Assembly: GCA_029961685.1 (NCBI GenBank) | Contig: JARWKL010000004.1 | Location: 23,441,610 to 23,505,609, forward strand | Reading direction: 5' to 3' | Source: Aristolochia californica | Taxonomy: Eukaryota; Streptophyta; Magnoliopsida; Piperales; Aristolochiaceae | Length of the DNA: 64,000 bases | Shown: positions 14,060-27,500 of the stretch, piece by piece | Layout of the letters: each line of letters opens with the position of its first letter | How positions within the stretch are numbered: the stretch's first letter is position 1 | Position numbers and translations under genes: made by a program | The notes under the pieces: generated by a model | What the model was told of the DNA's origin: nothing | Database searches by the model: none | What the model saw: the letters and a program-made list of their open reading frames with translations, nothing else

Positions 14060-15405
14060 GGAATATAATGTTATTCTCTTTAAAGGTTTGGATCCATAGG
14101 TCATTTGAATCTTTAACATGTTTCAAGCATGCATATCGATTTTTTAAAACATGTGTAGAAAAAACTCTTTCTTATAAAATAACGAGCATTTAGGGTTGAA
14201 CTAGTGGTATTTTCCCAGACTTGGATAACAAACCTTTTGCGTTCATTTTTGGTGTGTGAATAAATTTTCTTTACTTACATTTTTTATTGCTTTAAATTCT
14301 TTCCATACATAAAATCGAAAATTTTCATTTTGTTGTCATCTATTTGCCTTTTATCTGTTTTTTTGTTTGCGAGATGAAGGGAAAGTGAACACTCAAGTTT
14401 TTTTTAAGAGAAAGGTACATATATAAAATGAAAGGCACAATGCACAAATGTAGAGAGAGATAGTTCAAAAAAGTGTGTATAATTTTCAGGGATTCTAAAC
14501 TCTTTTTATTTTTTATATATCAGGTTCTGCAATCGTCAGGAAAAGGGCGAGGCGGGGATTTTTAACTGAGTGTTGACCCTCAATCCATTAGTCATTCCTT
14601 ACAAAAATATAGCCCGTTTTGCATGATAAATTACATTACAATCATCTATGACCGTTCGGTCTGCTTTTTGTAAATGGGCGAAATAATGGCTTGATTGATT
14701 CAGGTAAATATCCCACCGAACGTTCACTAGAGAATTTATTGTCATTATCTTTAAAAGGTTGGGATCCATAGGTCATTAGCATCTTTAAACTGTTTCAAGC
14801 ATGCATATCCATTTTTTAAAACATGTGTAAAAAAATCTCTTTCTTATACAATTCCGAGCATTAAGGGTTGAACTAGTGGAATTTTCCTAGTCTTGGATAA
14901 CGAAACTTTTGTGTTCAATTTTGGTGTGTGAATAAATTTTCTTTACTTACATTTGTTATTGCTTTAAATTTTTTCCATACATAAAATCTAAAATTTTCAT
15001 TTTGTTGTGATCTATTTGCCTTTTATCTCTTTTTTTTGTTTACAAGATGAAGGGAAAGTGAAAACTCAAGTTTTGATTTAGAAAAAAGTATAGATCTAAA
15101 ATGGAAATGCAGAATGCACAAATGTAGAGAGAGATAATTCCAAAAAGTGTCTGTAAGTTTTAGGGATTGTAAACTCTCTTTAGTTTTTATATATCAAGTT
15201 CTGTAATCGTCGAGAAAAGTGGGAGGCGGGGGATTTTTAACTGAGTGTTGACTCCCAATCCATAAGTCTTTCCTTACAAAAATATGGCTCGTTTCGCATG
15301 ATAAATCACTTTACAATCATCTATGATCCTTAGTTCAGCTTTTTTTAAATTGGCAAAATAAATGCTTGTTTCACTCGGATAAATATCCCACCGCACGTTC
15401 ACTTG
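14060..15405 (+). repeat. Dimer duplication, copy 1 (BC)
   Basis: This two-monomer segment is repeated immediately downstream at an offset of 1346-1347 bp. Shared private variants are AACCTTTTGC (14231 and 15577), a GTAGAAAAAACTC with TAACGAGCATTTAGGG variant, and CGTTCACTAGAGAATTTATT (14721 and 16068). The edges are approximate: matching begins after about 14060, because upstream sequence near 13920-14040 differs from 15260-15390. Confidence 0.85.
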
Positions 15406-16766
15406 GGAATTTAATGTTATTCTCTTTAAAGGTTTGAATCCATAGGTCATTTGAATCTTTAACATGTTTCAAGCATGCATATCCATTTTTTTAAACATGT
15501 GTAGAAAAAACTCTTTCTTATAAAATAACGAGCATTTAGGGTTGAACTAGTGGTATTTTCCCAGACTTGGATAACAAACCTTTTGCGTTCATTTTTGGTG
15601 TGTGAATAAATTTTCTTTACTTACATTTTTTATTGCTTTAAATTCTTTCCATACATAAAATCTAAACTTTTCATTTTGTTGTCATCTATTTGCCTTTTAT
15701 CTGTTTTTTTGTTTGCGAGTTGAAGGGAAAGTGAAAACTCAAGTTTTGTTTAAGAAAAAGGTACATATATAAAATGAAAAGGCACAATGCACAAATGTAG
15801 AGAGAGATAGTTCCAAAAAGTGTGTATAATTTTCTGGGATTCTAAACTCTTTTTATTTTTTATATATCAGGTTCTGCAATCGTCGGGAAAAGGGCGAGGC
15901 GGGGATTTTTAACTGAGTGTTGACCCTCAATCCATTAGTCATTCATTACAAAAATATAGCCCATTTTGCATGATAAATTACATTACAATCATCTATGATC
16001 GTTCGGTCTGCTTTTTGTAAATGGGTGAAATAATGGCTTGATTGATTCAGGTAAATATCCCACCGAACGTTCACTAGAGAATTTATTGTCATTATCTTTA
16101 AAAGGTTTGGATCCATAGGTCATTAGCATCTTTAACATGTTTCAAGCATGCATATCCATTTTTTAAAACATGTGTAAAAAAATCTCTTTCTTATACAATT
16201 CCGAACATTAAGGGTTGAACTAGTGGAATTTTCCCAGACTTGGATAACGAAACTTTTGTGTTCAATTTTGGTGTATGAATAAATTTTCTTTACTTACATT
16301 TGTTATTGTTTTAAATTCTTTCCATACATAAAATCTAAAATTTTCATTTTGTTGCGATCTATTTGCCTTTTATCTCTTTTTTTTGTTTACAAGATGAAGG
16401 GAAAGTGAAAACTCAAGTTTTGATTTGAGAAAAAAGTATACATCTAAAATGGAAATGCAGAATGCACAAATGTAGAGAGAGATAATTCCAAAAAGTGTCT
16501 GTAAGTTTTAGGGATTGTAAACTCTCTTTAGTTTTTATATATCAAGTTATGCAGAAGTCGAGAAAAGTGGGAGGCGGGGGATTTTTAACTGAGTGTTGAC
16601 TCCCAATCGATAAGTCATTCCTTACAAAAATATGGCACGTTTTGCATGATAAATCACTTTACAATCATCTATGATCGTTAGTTCATCTTTTAGTAAATTG
16701 GCAAAATAATTGCTTGTTTCACTCGGATAAATATCCCACCGCACGTTCACTTGGGAATTTGAAGTT
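15406..16766 (+). repeat. Dimer duplication, copy 2 (B'C')
   Basis: This is the tandem partner of the preceding 1.35-kb segment and shares its diagnostic variants. Matching extends to about 16766. There the first copy (near 15335-15420) and this one still share the TTCACTCGGATAAATATCCC variant before diverging. Such a clean two-unit tandem duplication fits unequal crossing-over in two-monomer register. Confidence 0.85.
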
Positions 16767-18685
16767 ATTATCTTTAAAAGGATTGGATCCATAGGTAATT
16801 TGCATCTTTAACATGTTTCAAGCATGCATATCCATTTTTTAAAACATATGTAGAAAAATCACTTTCTTATAAAATTCCGAGCTATTAGGGTTGAACTAGT
16901 GGAATTTTCCAAACTTGAATAACAAAACTTTTGTGTTCATTTGTGGTGTGTGAATAAATTTTCTTTACGTACATTTGTTATTGCTTTAAATTCTTTCCCC
17001 ACATAAACTCTAAAATTTTCATTTTGTTGTGATCTATTTGCCTTTTATCTCTCTTTTTTTGTTTACGAGATGAAGTGAAAGTGAAAAATCAAGTTTTCAT
17101 TTAAGAAAATAGTATGCATATAAAATGGGAATGCACAATGCAAAAATGTTGAGAGAGATAATTCAGAAAAGTGCATGCAATTTTTAGGGATTGTAAAGTC
17201 TTTTTAGTTTTTATATCTCAAGTTCTGCAATCGTCAGGAAAAGAAGGAGGCGGGGGATTTTTAACTGAGTGTTGACACCCAATCCATAAGTCATTCCTTA
17301 CAAAAATATAGCCAGTTATGCATGATAAATCACTTTACAATCATCTATGATCGTTATGTCAGCTTTTTGTAAATAGGCAAAATAATGGCTTGTTTGACTC
17401 GGGTAAATATCCCACCGCACGTTCACTTGGGAATTTGATGTTGTTCTCTTTAAAAGGTTTGGATACATAGGTCATTTGAAACTTGAACATGTTTCAAGCA
17501 TGCATATCCCTTTTGTTTAAAATGTGTAGAAAAATCTCTTTCTTATAAAATTCTGAGCTATTAGGGTTGAACTAGTATTATTTCCCAAACTTGGATAACA
17601 AAAATTTTGTGTTCATTTGTGGTGTGTGAATAAATTTTCTCTACTTACATTTGTGATTACATTAAACTCTTTCCATACATAAACTCTAAAATTTTCATTT
17701 TGTTGTGATCTATTTGCCTTTTATCTCCTTTTTTGTTTACAAGATAAAGGGAAAGTGAAAACTCAAGTTTTGAATTAAGAAAAAAGTATACATCTAAAAT
17801 GGAAATGCACAATGCACAAATGTAGAAAGAGATAATTCCCAAAAGTGTCTGTAATTTTTGGGATTATAAACTCGTTTTAGTTTTTCTATTTCAAGTTCTG
17901 TAATAGTCGGGAAAAGAGGGACGCAGGGGATGTTTAACTAAGTGCTGACTCCCAATCCATAATTCACTCATTAAAAAAATATAGCCCGTTATGCGTGATA
18001 AATCACTGTAAAATCATATATGATCGTTAGGTCAGCTTTTTTTAAATGGGTTAAATATTGCCTTGTTTGTATTGAGTAAATATCCCACTGCACGTTCACT
18101 TTGGAATTTAATGTTACTATCTTTAAAATTTTTAGATCCATAGGTCATTTGCATCTTTAACATGTTTCAAGCATGCGTATCCATTTTTTAAAACATGTGT
18201 AGAAAAATCTATTTCTTTTAAAATTCCGAGCTATTAGGGTTGAACTAGTGAAATTTTCCCAATGTTGGATAACAAAACTTTCGTGTTCATTTGTGGTGTG
18301 TGAATAAATTTTCTTTACTTAAATTTGTTTTAGCTTTAAATTCTTTGAATACAAAAAATCTAAAATTTTCATTTTGTTGTGATCTATTTGCCTTGTTTCT
18401 ATTATTTGTTGACGAGATGAAGGGAAAGTGAAAACTCAAGTTTTCTTTTAAGAAAAAAGTAGACATCTAAAATGGAAATGCACAAAGCAAAAATGAAGAC
18501 AGAGATAATTCCAAAAACTATCTGTAATTTTTAGGGATTGTAAACTCCTTTTAGTTTTTATATATCCGGTTCTGTAATCGTCAAGAAAAGGAGGAAACCA
18601 GGGTTTTTTAACTAAGTGTTGACTCATAATCCATAAGTCATTCCTTACAAAAAATATAGCCCGTTACACATGATAAATCACTTCA

Positions 18686-18700
18686 GACTCATAATCCATA
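18686..18700 (+). repeat. 15-bp local copy (template-switch patch)
   Basis: GACTCATAATCCATA occurs at 18621-18635, its normal place after the G-box, and again here, 65 bp downstream. Here it replaces the usual sequence before AGGTCAGC. The monomer length is unchanged (671 bp to the next landmark), so this is a replacement and not a simple insertion. Confidence 0.85.
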
Positions 18701-20119
18701 GGTCAGCTTTTTGCAAATGTGCAAAATAATTGATTGTTTGACTCGGGTAAATATCCCACCGCACGTTCAGTTGAGAATTTAATGTTGTTTTCTTAATAAG
18801 GTTTGGATCCATAGGTCATTTAAATTTTTAACATGCTTCAGGCATGCATATCCATTTTTTAAAACATGTGTTGAAAAAATTCTTTCTTATAAAATAACGA
18901 GCAGTTAGGGTTGAACTAGTGGAATTTTCCCAGACTTGGATAACAAAACTTTTGTGTTCATTTTTGGTGTGTGAATAAATTTTCTTTATTTACATTTTTT
19001 ATTGCATTAAATTCTTTCCATACATAAACTCTAAAATTTTAATTTTGTTGTGATCTATTTTCCTTTTATCTCTATTTTTGTTTACGAGATGAAGGGAAAG
19101 TGAAAAATCAAGTTTTGTTTAAGAAAAAAGTATACATCAAAAATGGAAATGCACAATGCACAAATGTAGAGAGAGATAATTTCAAAAAGTGTCTATAATT
19201 GTTAGGGATTCTAAACGCTTTTTATTTTTTTATATATCAGTTATTGCAATCGTCAGGAAAAGGGGGAGGCGGGGAGTTTTAACTGAGTGTTCACCCTCAA
19301 TCCATCAGTCATTCCTTACAAAAATATAGCCCGTTACGCATGATAAATCATATTACAATCATCTATGATCGTTAGGTCAGCTTTTTGTAAATGGGCAAAA
19401 TAATGACTTGATTGATTCGGGTAAATATCCCACCAAACGTTCACTTGAGAATTTATTGTCATTATCTTTAAAAGGTTTGGATCCATAGGTCATTAGCATC
19501 TTAAACATGTTTCAAGCATGCATATCCATTTTTTAAAACATGTGTAGAAAAATCTCTTTCTTATACAATTCCGAGCATTAAGGGTTGAACTAGTGGAATT
19601 TTCCCAGACTTGGATAACAAAACTTTTGTGTTCAATTTTGGTGTGTGAATAAATTTTATTTACTTACATTTGTTATTGCTTTTAATTCTTTCCATACATA
19701 AAATCTAAAATTTTCATTTTGTTGTGTTCTATTTGCCTTTTACCTTTTTTTTTTGTTTACGAGATGATGGAAAAGTGAAAACTCAAGTTTTGATTTGAGA
19801 AAAAAGTATAGATCTAAAATGGAAATGCAGAATGCACAAATGTAGAGAGAGATAATTCCAAAAAGTGTCTGTAAGTTTTAGGGATTGTAGACTCTTTTTA
19901 GTTTTTATATATCAGGTTATGTAGAAGTCGAGAAAAGGGGGAGGCGGGAGTTTTAACTAAGTGTTGACTCCCAATCCATAAGTCAATCCTTTAAAAAATA
20001 TAGCCTGTTACGCATAATAAACCACATTACAATCATCTATGATCGTTAGTTCAGCTTTTTGTAAATTAGCAAAATAATGGCTTGATTCACTCGGGTAAAT
20101 ATCCCACCGCATGTTCACT

Positions 20120-20121
20120 TG
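20120..20121 (+). repeat. Deletion junction, about 190 bp of monomer lost including the GGATCC site
   Basis: At this point GCATGTTCACTT is joined directly to GTGGTGTGTG. In normal monomers these are separated by the segment from about +85 to +266, which carries GGATCC, the ACATGTTT dyad and the TTTCCCAAACTTGG box. The join lies at short homology between TTCACTTG and TTCATTTG. Landmark spacing 19479 to 20638 (1159 bp) covers two monomers and confirms a loss of roughly 187 bp. Confidence 0.93.
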
Positions 20122-21204
20122 TGGTGTGTGAATAAATTTTCTGTACGTACATTTTTTATTGCTTTAAATTCTTTCCACACATAAACTCTAAAATTTTCAT
20201 TTTGTTATGATCTATTTGTCTTTTATCTCTCTTTTTTTGTTGACGAGATGAAGTGAAAGTGAAAACTCAAGTTTTGATTTAAGAAAAAGTATACATCTAA
20301 AATGGGAATGCACAATGCACAAATGTTGAGAGAGATAATTCAAAAAAGTGTCTACAATTTTTAGGGATTGTAAACTCTTTTTAGCTTTTATATCTCAGGT
20401 TCTGCAATCGTCGGGAATAGGGGGAGGCGGGGGATTTTTTACTAAGTGTTGACACCAGATCCATAAGTCATTCCTTACAAATATATAGCCTGTTATGCAT
20501 GATAAATCACTTTCCAAACATCTATGATCGTTATGTCAGCTTTTTGTAAATAGGCGAAATAATGGCTTGTTTGACTCGGGTAAATGTCCCACCGAACGTT
20601 CACTTTGAAATTTATTGTAATTATCTTTAAAAGGTTTGGATCCATAGGTCATTTGCATCTTTAACATGTTTCAAGCATGCATATCCATTTTTTAAAAAAT
20701 GTGTAGAAAAATCTATTTCTTATAAAATTCCGATCTTTTAGGGTTGAACTCGTATTATTTCCCAAACTTGGATAACAAAAATTTTGTGTTCATTTGTGGA
20801 GTGTGAATAAATTTTCATTACTTACATTTGTGATTGCATTAAATTCTTTCGATACATAAACTCTAAAATTTTCATTTTGTTGTGATCTGTTTGCCTTTTA
20901 TCTCATTTTTTGTTTACGAGATGAGGGAAAGTGAAAACTCAAGTTTTGAATTAAGAAAAAAGTATACATCTAAAATGAAAATGCACAATGCACAAATATA
21001 GAAAGAGATAATTCCAAAAAGTGTCTGTAATTTTTGGGATTATAAATTCTTTTTAGTTTTTATATTTCATGTTCTGCAATCGTCAGGAAAAAAGGGAGGT
21101 GGGGCTTTTTTAACTAAGTATTGAATCCCAATCCATAAGTCATTCGTTACAAAAATATAGCCCGTTATGCATGATAAATCACTATACAATCATATATGAT
21201 CGTT

Positions 21205-24200
21205 AGGTCCTCTTTTTGTAAATGGGTAAAATATTGGCTTGTTTGAATTGGGTAAATATCCCACCGCACGTTCACTTGGGATTTTAATGTTACTATCTTT
21301 AAAAGGTTTGGATCCATAGGTCATTTGCATCTTTAACATGTTTCAACCATGCATATCCATTTTTTAAAACATGTATAGAAAAATCTCTTTCTTCTAAAAT
21401 TCCGAGCTATTAGGGTTGAACAAGAGGAATTGCATATACTTGGATAACAAAACTTTTTTGTTCATTTGTGGTGTATTAATAAATTTTCTTTACTTACATT
21501 TGTTATTGCTTTAAATTCTTTACACACATAAAGTCTAAAATTTTCATTTTGTTGTGATCTATTTGCCTTTTATCTCTTTTTTTGTTTACGAGATGAAGGG
21601 AAAGTGAAAACTGAAGTTTTGATTTAAGAAAAAAGTATACATCTAAAAGGGAAATGCACAATGCACAAATGTAGTAAGATATAATTCCAAAAAGTGACTG
21701 TAATTTTTCGGGATTGTAAACTCTTTTTAGTTTTTATATATCCGGTTCTACAATCGTCAAGAAAAGGGGGAAGCGGGGGATTTTTAACTGAGTGTTGACT
21801 CTCAATTCTTATGTCAATCGTAAAAAAAATATAGCCCGTTACGCAAGATAAATCACTTTACAATCATCTATGATCATTAGGTCAACCTTTTGTAAATGGG
21901 CAAAATAATGGCTTGATTGATTCAGATAAATATCCCACCGAACGTTCACTTGGAAATTTAATGTTATTATCTTTAAATGGTTTGGATCCATAGGTCATTT
22001 GCATCTTTAACATGTTTCAAACATGCATATCCATTCTTTAAAACATGTGTAGAAAAATCTCTTTCCTATAAAATTCCGAGCCATTAGGGTTGAACTAGTG
22101 GAATTTCCCAAACTTGTATAAAAAAACTTTTGTGTTCATTTGTGGTGTGTGAATAATTTTTCTTTATGTACATTTTTTATTGCTTTAAATTCTTTCCACA
22201 CATAAACTCTAAAATTTTCATTTTGTTGTGATCTATTTGCCTTTTATCTCTTTATTTTGGTTATGAGTTGAAGTATCAGTGAAAACTCAAGTTTTAATTT
22301 AAGAAAAATGTATACATCTAAAATGGAAATTCACAATGCACAAATGTTCAGAGAGATTATTCCAAAAGGTGTTTGGAATTTTTAGGGATTGCAAACTCTT
22401 TTTAGTTTTTATATCTCAGGTTCTGCAATCGTCGGGAATAGGGAGAGGCGGGGGAATTTTAACTGAATGTTGACCCCCAATCCATAAGTTATTCCTTAAA
22501 AAATAGAGCCAAATATGCATGATAAATCACTTTACACTCATCTATGATCGTTAGATCTTCTTTTTGTAAATGGACAAAATAATGGCTTGTTTGACTCGGG
22601 TAAATATCCCATCGAACGTTCACTTGAGAATTTATTGTCATTATCTTTAAAAGGTTTGGATCCATAGGTCATTAGCATCTTAAACATGTTTCAAGCATGC
22701 ATATGCATTTTTTAAAATATGTGTACAGAAATCTATTTCTTATACAATTCTGAGCATTAAGGGTTGAACTAGTGGAATTTTCCCAGACTTGGGTAACAAA
22801 ACTTTGTATTCAATTTTGGTGTGTGAATAAATTTTCTTTACTTACATTTGTTATTGCTTTAAATTCTTTCCATAGATAAAATCTAAAATTTTCATTTTTT
22901 TGGAATCTATTTGCCTTTTATCTCTTTTTTTGTTTACAAGATGAAGGGAAAGTGAAAACTCAAGTTTTGATTTGATAAAGAAGTATAGATCTCAAATGGA
23001 AATGCAGAATGCACAAATGTAGAGAGAGATAATTCCAAAAAGTGTCAGTAAGTTTTAGGGATTCTAAACTCTTTTTAGTTCTTATATATCATGTTATGTA
23101 GAAGTCGAGAAAAAGGGGAGGCAGGGGATTTTTAACTGAGTGTTGACTCCCAATCCATAAGAGTGTTGACTCCCAATCCATAAGTCATTTCTTACAAAAA
23201 TATAGCCTGTTACGCATGATAAATCACTTTACAATCATCTATGATCATTAGTTCAGCTTTTTGTAAATTGGCAAAATAATGGCTTGTTGCACTCGGGTAA
23301 ATATCCCACCGCATGTTCACTTGGGAATTTAAAGTTATTATCTTTAAAAGGTTTAGATCCATAGGCCATTTGCATCTTTAACATGTATCAAGCATGCATA
23401 TCTATTTTTTAAAACCTGCGTAGAAGAATCGCTTTCTTATAAAATTCTGAGCTATTTGGGTTGAACTAGTGGAATTTCCGAAACTTGGATAACAAAACTT
23501 TTCTTTTCATTTGTGGTGTGTGAATAAATTTTCTTTACGTACATTTGTTATTTCTTTAAATTCTTTCCACACATAAACTCTAATATTTTCATTTTGTTGT
23601 GATCTATTTGCCTTTTATCTCTCTTTTTCTTTTTACGAGATGAAGTGAAAGGGAAAACTCAAGTTTTGATTTAAGAAAAATGTATACATCTAAAATGGGA
23701 ATGCACAATGCACAAATGTTGAGAGAGATAATTCAGAAAAGTGTCTGCAATTTTTAGGGATTGTAAACTATTTTTAGTTTTTATATCTCAGGTTCTGCAA
23801 TCGTTGAGAATAGGGGGAGGCGGGGGATTTTTAACTGAATATTAACACCCAATCCATAAGTCATTCCTTACTAAAATATAGCCCGTTATGCATGATAAAT
23901 CACTTTAAAATCATCTATGATCGATATGTCAGCTTTTTGTAAATAGGCAAAATAATGGCTTGTTTGACTCGGGTAAATATCCCACCGAACGTTCACTTGG
24001 GAATTTATTGTCATTATCTTTATAAGGTTTGGATCCAGAGGTCATTTGCATCTTTAACATGTTTCAAGCATGCATATCCATTTTTTAAAAAATGTGTAGA
24101 AAAATGTCTTTCTTATAAAATTCCGAGCTATTAGAGTTGAACTAGTATTATTTCTCAAACTTGGATAACAAAAATTTTGAGTTCATTTGTGGTGTTTGAA

Positions 24201-24594
24201 TAAAGTTTTTTTTACTTACATTTGTGATTGCATTAAATTCTTTCCATACATAAACTCTAAAATTTTCAGTTTGTAGTGATCTGTTTGCCTATTATCTCTT
24301 TTTTTGTTTACGAGATGAAGGGAAAGTGAAAACTCAAGTTTTGAATTAAGAAAAAAGTATACATCTAATGGAAATGCAAAATGCACAAATGTAGAGAGAT
24401 AATTCCAAAAAGTGTCTATAATTTTTGGGATTATAAACTCTTTTTAGTTTTTATATTTCAAGTTCTGCAATCGTCGGGAAAAGAGGGAGGCGGGGCATTT
24501 TTAACTAAGTGCTGACTCCCAATTCATAAGTCATTCGTTACATAAATACAGCCCATTATGCATGATAAATAACTGTACAATCATATATAATCAT
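21205..24594 (+). repeat. Five-monomer higher-order repeat, unit 3
   Basis: Landmarks are at 21310, 21984, 22658, 23355 and 24031. Offsets to unit 2 are 3176-3179 bp upstream of unit 2's deletion-affected position and 3393 bp beyond it. Diagnostic shared variants are GTAGAAGTCG (19921, 23098), the GAGAATTTATTGTCATTATC variant (near 19447, 22627), and GTAATTTTTGGGATTATAAA-type variants (17850, 21026, 24418). The fourth interval is long (697 bp) because of a 23-bp tandem duplication. Confidence 0.8.
23138..23183 (+). repeat. 23-bp perfect tandem duplication
   Basis: The 23 bases at 23138-23160 (beginning GAGTGTTGACTCCC, ending CCATAA) are repeated exactly at 23161-23183. No other monomer in the window shows this, and the two copies have no differences, so it is a recent slippage event private to this unit. 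Confidence 0.97.
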
Positions 24595-27500
24595 TAGGTC
24601 AGCTTTTTATAAATGGGTAAAATATTGGTTGTTAGAATTGTGTAAATATCCCACCGCACATTCACTTGGGAATTTAATTTTACTATCTTTAAAAGGTTTG
24701 GATCCATAGGTCATTTGCATCTTTAACATGTTTCAACCATGCATATCCATTTTTTGAAACATGTGTAGAAAAATCTCTTTCTTCTAAAATTCCGAGCTAT
24801 TAGGGTTGAACAAGAGGAATTGCCCAAACTTGGATAACAAAAATTTTTTATTCATTAATGGTGTGTGAATAAATTTTCTTTACCTACATTTGTTATTGCT
24901 TTAAATTCTTTCGATACATAAACTCTAAAATTTTTATTTTGTTGTGATCTATTTGCCTTTTATCTCTATTTTTGTTTACGAGATGAAAGGAAACTGAAAA
25001 CTCAAGTTTTGATTTAAGAAAAAAGTATACATGTAAAATGGAAATGCACAATGCACAAATGTAGAGAGATATAATTCCAAAAAGTGACTATAATTTTTAG
25101 GAATTGTAAACTCTTTTTAGTTTTTATATATCCGGTTCTGCAATCGTCAGGAAAAGGGGGAGGTGAGGGATTTTTAACTGAGTGTTGACTCTCAATCCTT
25201 ATGTTATTCCTTAAAAAAATATAGCCCGTTATGCATGATAAATCACTTTACAATCATATATGATCGTTAGGTCAGCTTTTTTTAAATGGGCAAAATATTG
25301 GCTTGTTTGACTCAGGTAAATATCCCACCGAACGTTCACTTGGAAATTTAATGTTATTATCTTTAAAAGGTTTGGATCCATAGGTCATTTTCATCTTTAA
25401 TATGTTTCAAGCATGCATATCCATTTTTTAAAACATGTGTAGAAAAATCTATTTCTTATAAATTCCGAGCTATTAGGGTTGAACTAGAGCAATTTCCAAA
25501 ACCTGGATAACAAAAATTTTGTGTTCATTTGTGGTATGTGAATAAACTTTCTTTACTTACATTTGTTATTGCTTTAAATTCTTTGCTTACATAAAATCAA
25601 AAAATTTCAATTTGTTGTGATCTATTTGCCTTTCATCTCTTTTTTTGTTTACGAGATGAAGTGAAAGTGAAAACTCAAGTTTTGATATTAGAAAAAAGTA
25701 CACATCTAAAATGGAAATGCACAATGCACAAATGTAGAGAGAGATAATTCCAAAAATTATCTGTAATTTTTAGGGATTGTAAACTCTTTGTAGTTTTTAC
25801 ATATCAAGTTCTGCATTCATTGGGAAAAGATGGTAGCGGGGTATTTTTAACTGTGTGTTGACTCCCAATCCAAAAGTCATTCCTTCCAAAAATATAGCCC
25901 GTTATGCATGATAAATGACTTTACAATCATCTATGATCATTGTGTCAGCTTTTTGTAAATGGCAAAAAAATGGCTTGTTTGACTCAGGTAAATTTCCCAA
26001 CACACGTTCACTTGGGAATTTAATGTTATTATCTTTACAAGGTTTGTATCCATATGTCATTTGTATCTTTAACATGTTTCAAGCTTGCTTATCCATTTTT
26101 TAAAACATGTATAGAAAAATCTCTTTCTTCTAAAATTCCTAGCTGTTAGGGTTGAACATGTGGAATTTCCCAAACTTGGATAACAAAACTTTTTTTATTC
26201 ATTTGTGGTGTGTGAATAAATTTTCTTTACTTACATTTGTTATTTGCATTAAATTCTTTCCATACTTAAACTCTAAAATTTTCATTTTGTTGTGATCTAT
26301 TTGCCTTTATCTCTTTTTTTGTTTACGAGATGAAGGGAAAGTGAATACTCAAGTTTTGATTTAAGAAAAAACTATACATCCAATATGGGAAGGCACAATG
26401 CACAAATGTGCAGAGAGATAATTCCAAAAAGTGTTTGTAATTTATAGGGATTGTAAACTCTTTTTAGTTTTTATATATTAGGTTCTGTAATCGTCGGGAA
26501 AAGGGGGAGGCAGGGGATTTTTAACTGAGTGCCGAATCCCAATCCATAAATCATTCCTTACAAATATTAAGCCCGTTACACATGATAAATCACTTTACAA
26601 TGATCTATGATCGTTAGGTCAGCTTTTTGTAAATGGGCAAAATAAAGGCTTGTTTGACTCGGGTAAATATCCCACCGCCCGTTCACTTGGGAATTTAATG
26701 TTATTCTCTTTAAAAGGTTTGGATCCATAGGTCAGTTGCATCTTTAACATGTTTCAAGCATGCATATCCATTTTTTAAAACATTTGTAGAAAAATCTATT
26801 TCTTATAAAATTCCGAGCTATTAAGGTTGAACAAGTGGAATTTTCCCAAACTTGGATATCAAAACTTTAGTGTTGAATTGTGGTGTATGGTAAAAATTTC
26901 TTTACTTACATTTGTTATTGCTTTAAATTCTTTCCATACATAAACTCTAAAATTTTGATTTTGTTGTGATCTATTTGCTTTTTTTCGCTTTTTTTGTTTA
27001 CGAGAAAAAACTATACATCTAAAATTGTCATGCATAATGCACAAATGTAGAGCGAGATAATTCCAAAAGTGTCTGTAATTTTTAGGGATTGTAAACTATT
27101 TTTTGTTTTTATAACAGGTTCTGCAACCGTAGGGAAAAGGGGAAGGTGGAAGTTTTTTAACAGAGTGTTGACTCCCAATCCATAACTCATTCTTTACAAA
27201 AAAAAATAGCCCATTACGCATGATAAATCTCTTTACAATCATCTATGATCATTAGGTCACCTTTTTGTAAATGGGCAAAATAATGGCTTGTCTGACTCGG
27301 GTAAATATCCCACCGCACGTTCACTTGGGAATTTAATGTTATTGTCTTTAAAAATTTTGGATCCATAGGTCATTTGCATCTTTAACATGTTTCAAGCATG
27401 CATATCCATTTTTTTAAAACATGTGTAGAAAAATCTCTTTCTTATAAAATTCCAAGCTATTAGGGTTGAACTAGTGGAATTTCCCAAACTTGGATAAAAA

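Larger units (their letters stand above)
13312..18028 (+). repeat. Five-monomer higher-order repeat, unit 1, expanded to seven monomers
   Basis: Landmarks are at 13417, 14090, 14762, 15436, 16109, 16785 and 17461. In unit order this reads A-B-C-B'-C'-D-E, where B'C' is a duplicate of BC. The A monomer shares the box CGTCAAGAAAAGGAGGAAAC (13861) with the next unit's A monomer at 18579, an offset of 4718 bp or seven monomers. The E monomer shares TAGTATTATTTCCCAAACTTGG-type variants and GTGATT-CATTAAA-type variants with monomers near 20747-20830 and 24141-24240. Confidence 0.75.
18029..21204 (+). repeat. Five-monomer higher-order repeat, unit 2, with one shortened monomer
   Basis: Landmarks are at 18134, 18805, 19479, (lost) and 20638. 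It aligns to unit 1 by GTAGAAGTCG-type G-box variants (16551, 19921), by the ACAATTCCGAGCATTAAGG variant, and by GACACC replacing GACTCC (17274, 20451). The fourth monomer has lost about 190 bp at 20120/20121, so the unit is 3176 bp instead of about 3370. A 15-bp patch at 18686-18700 replaces the usual AATAATCTATGATC segment. Confidence 0.8.
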
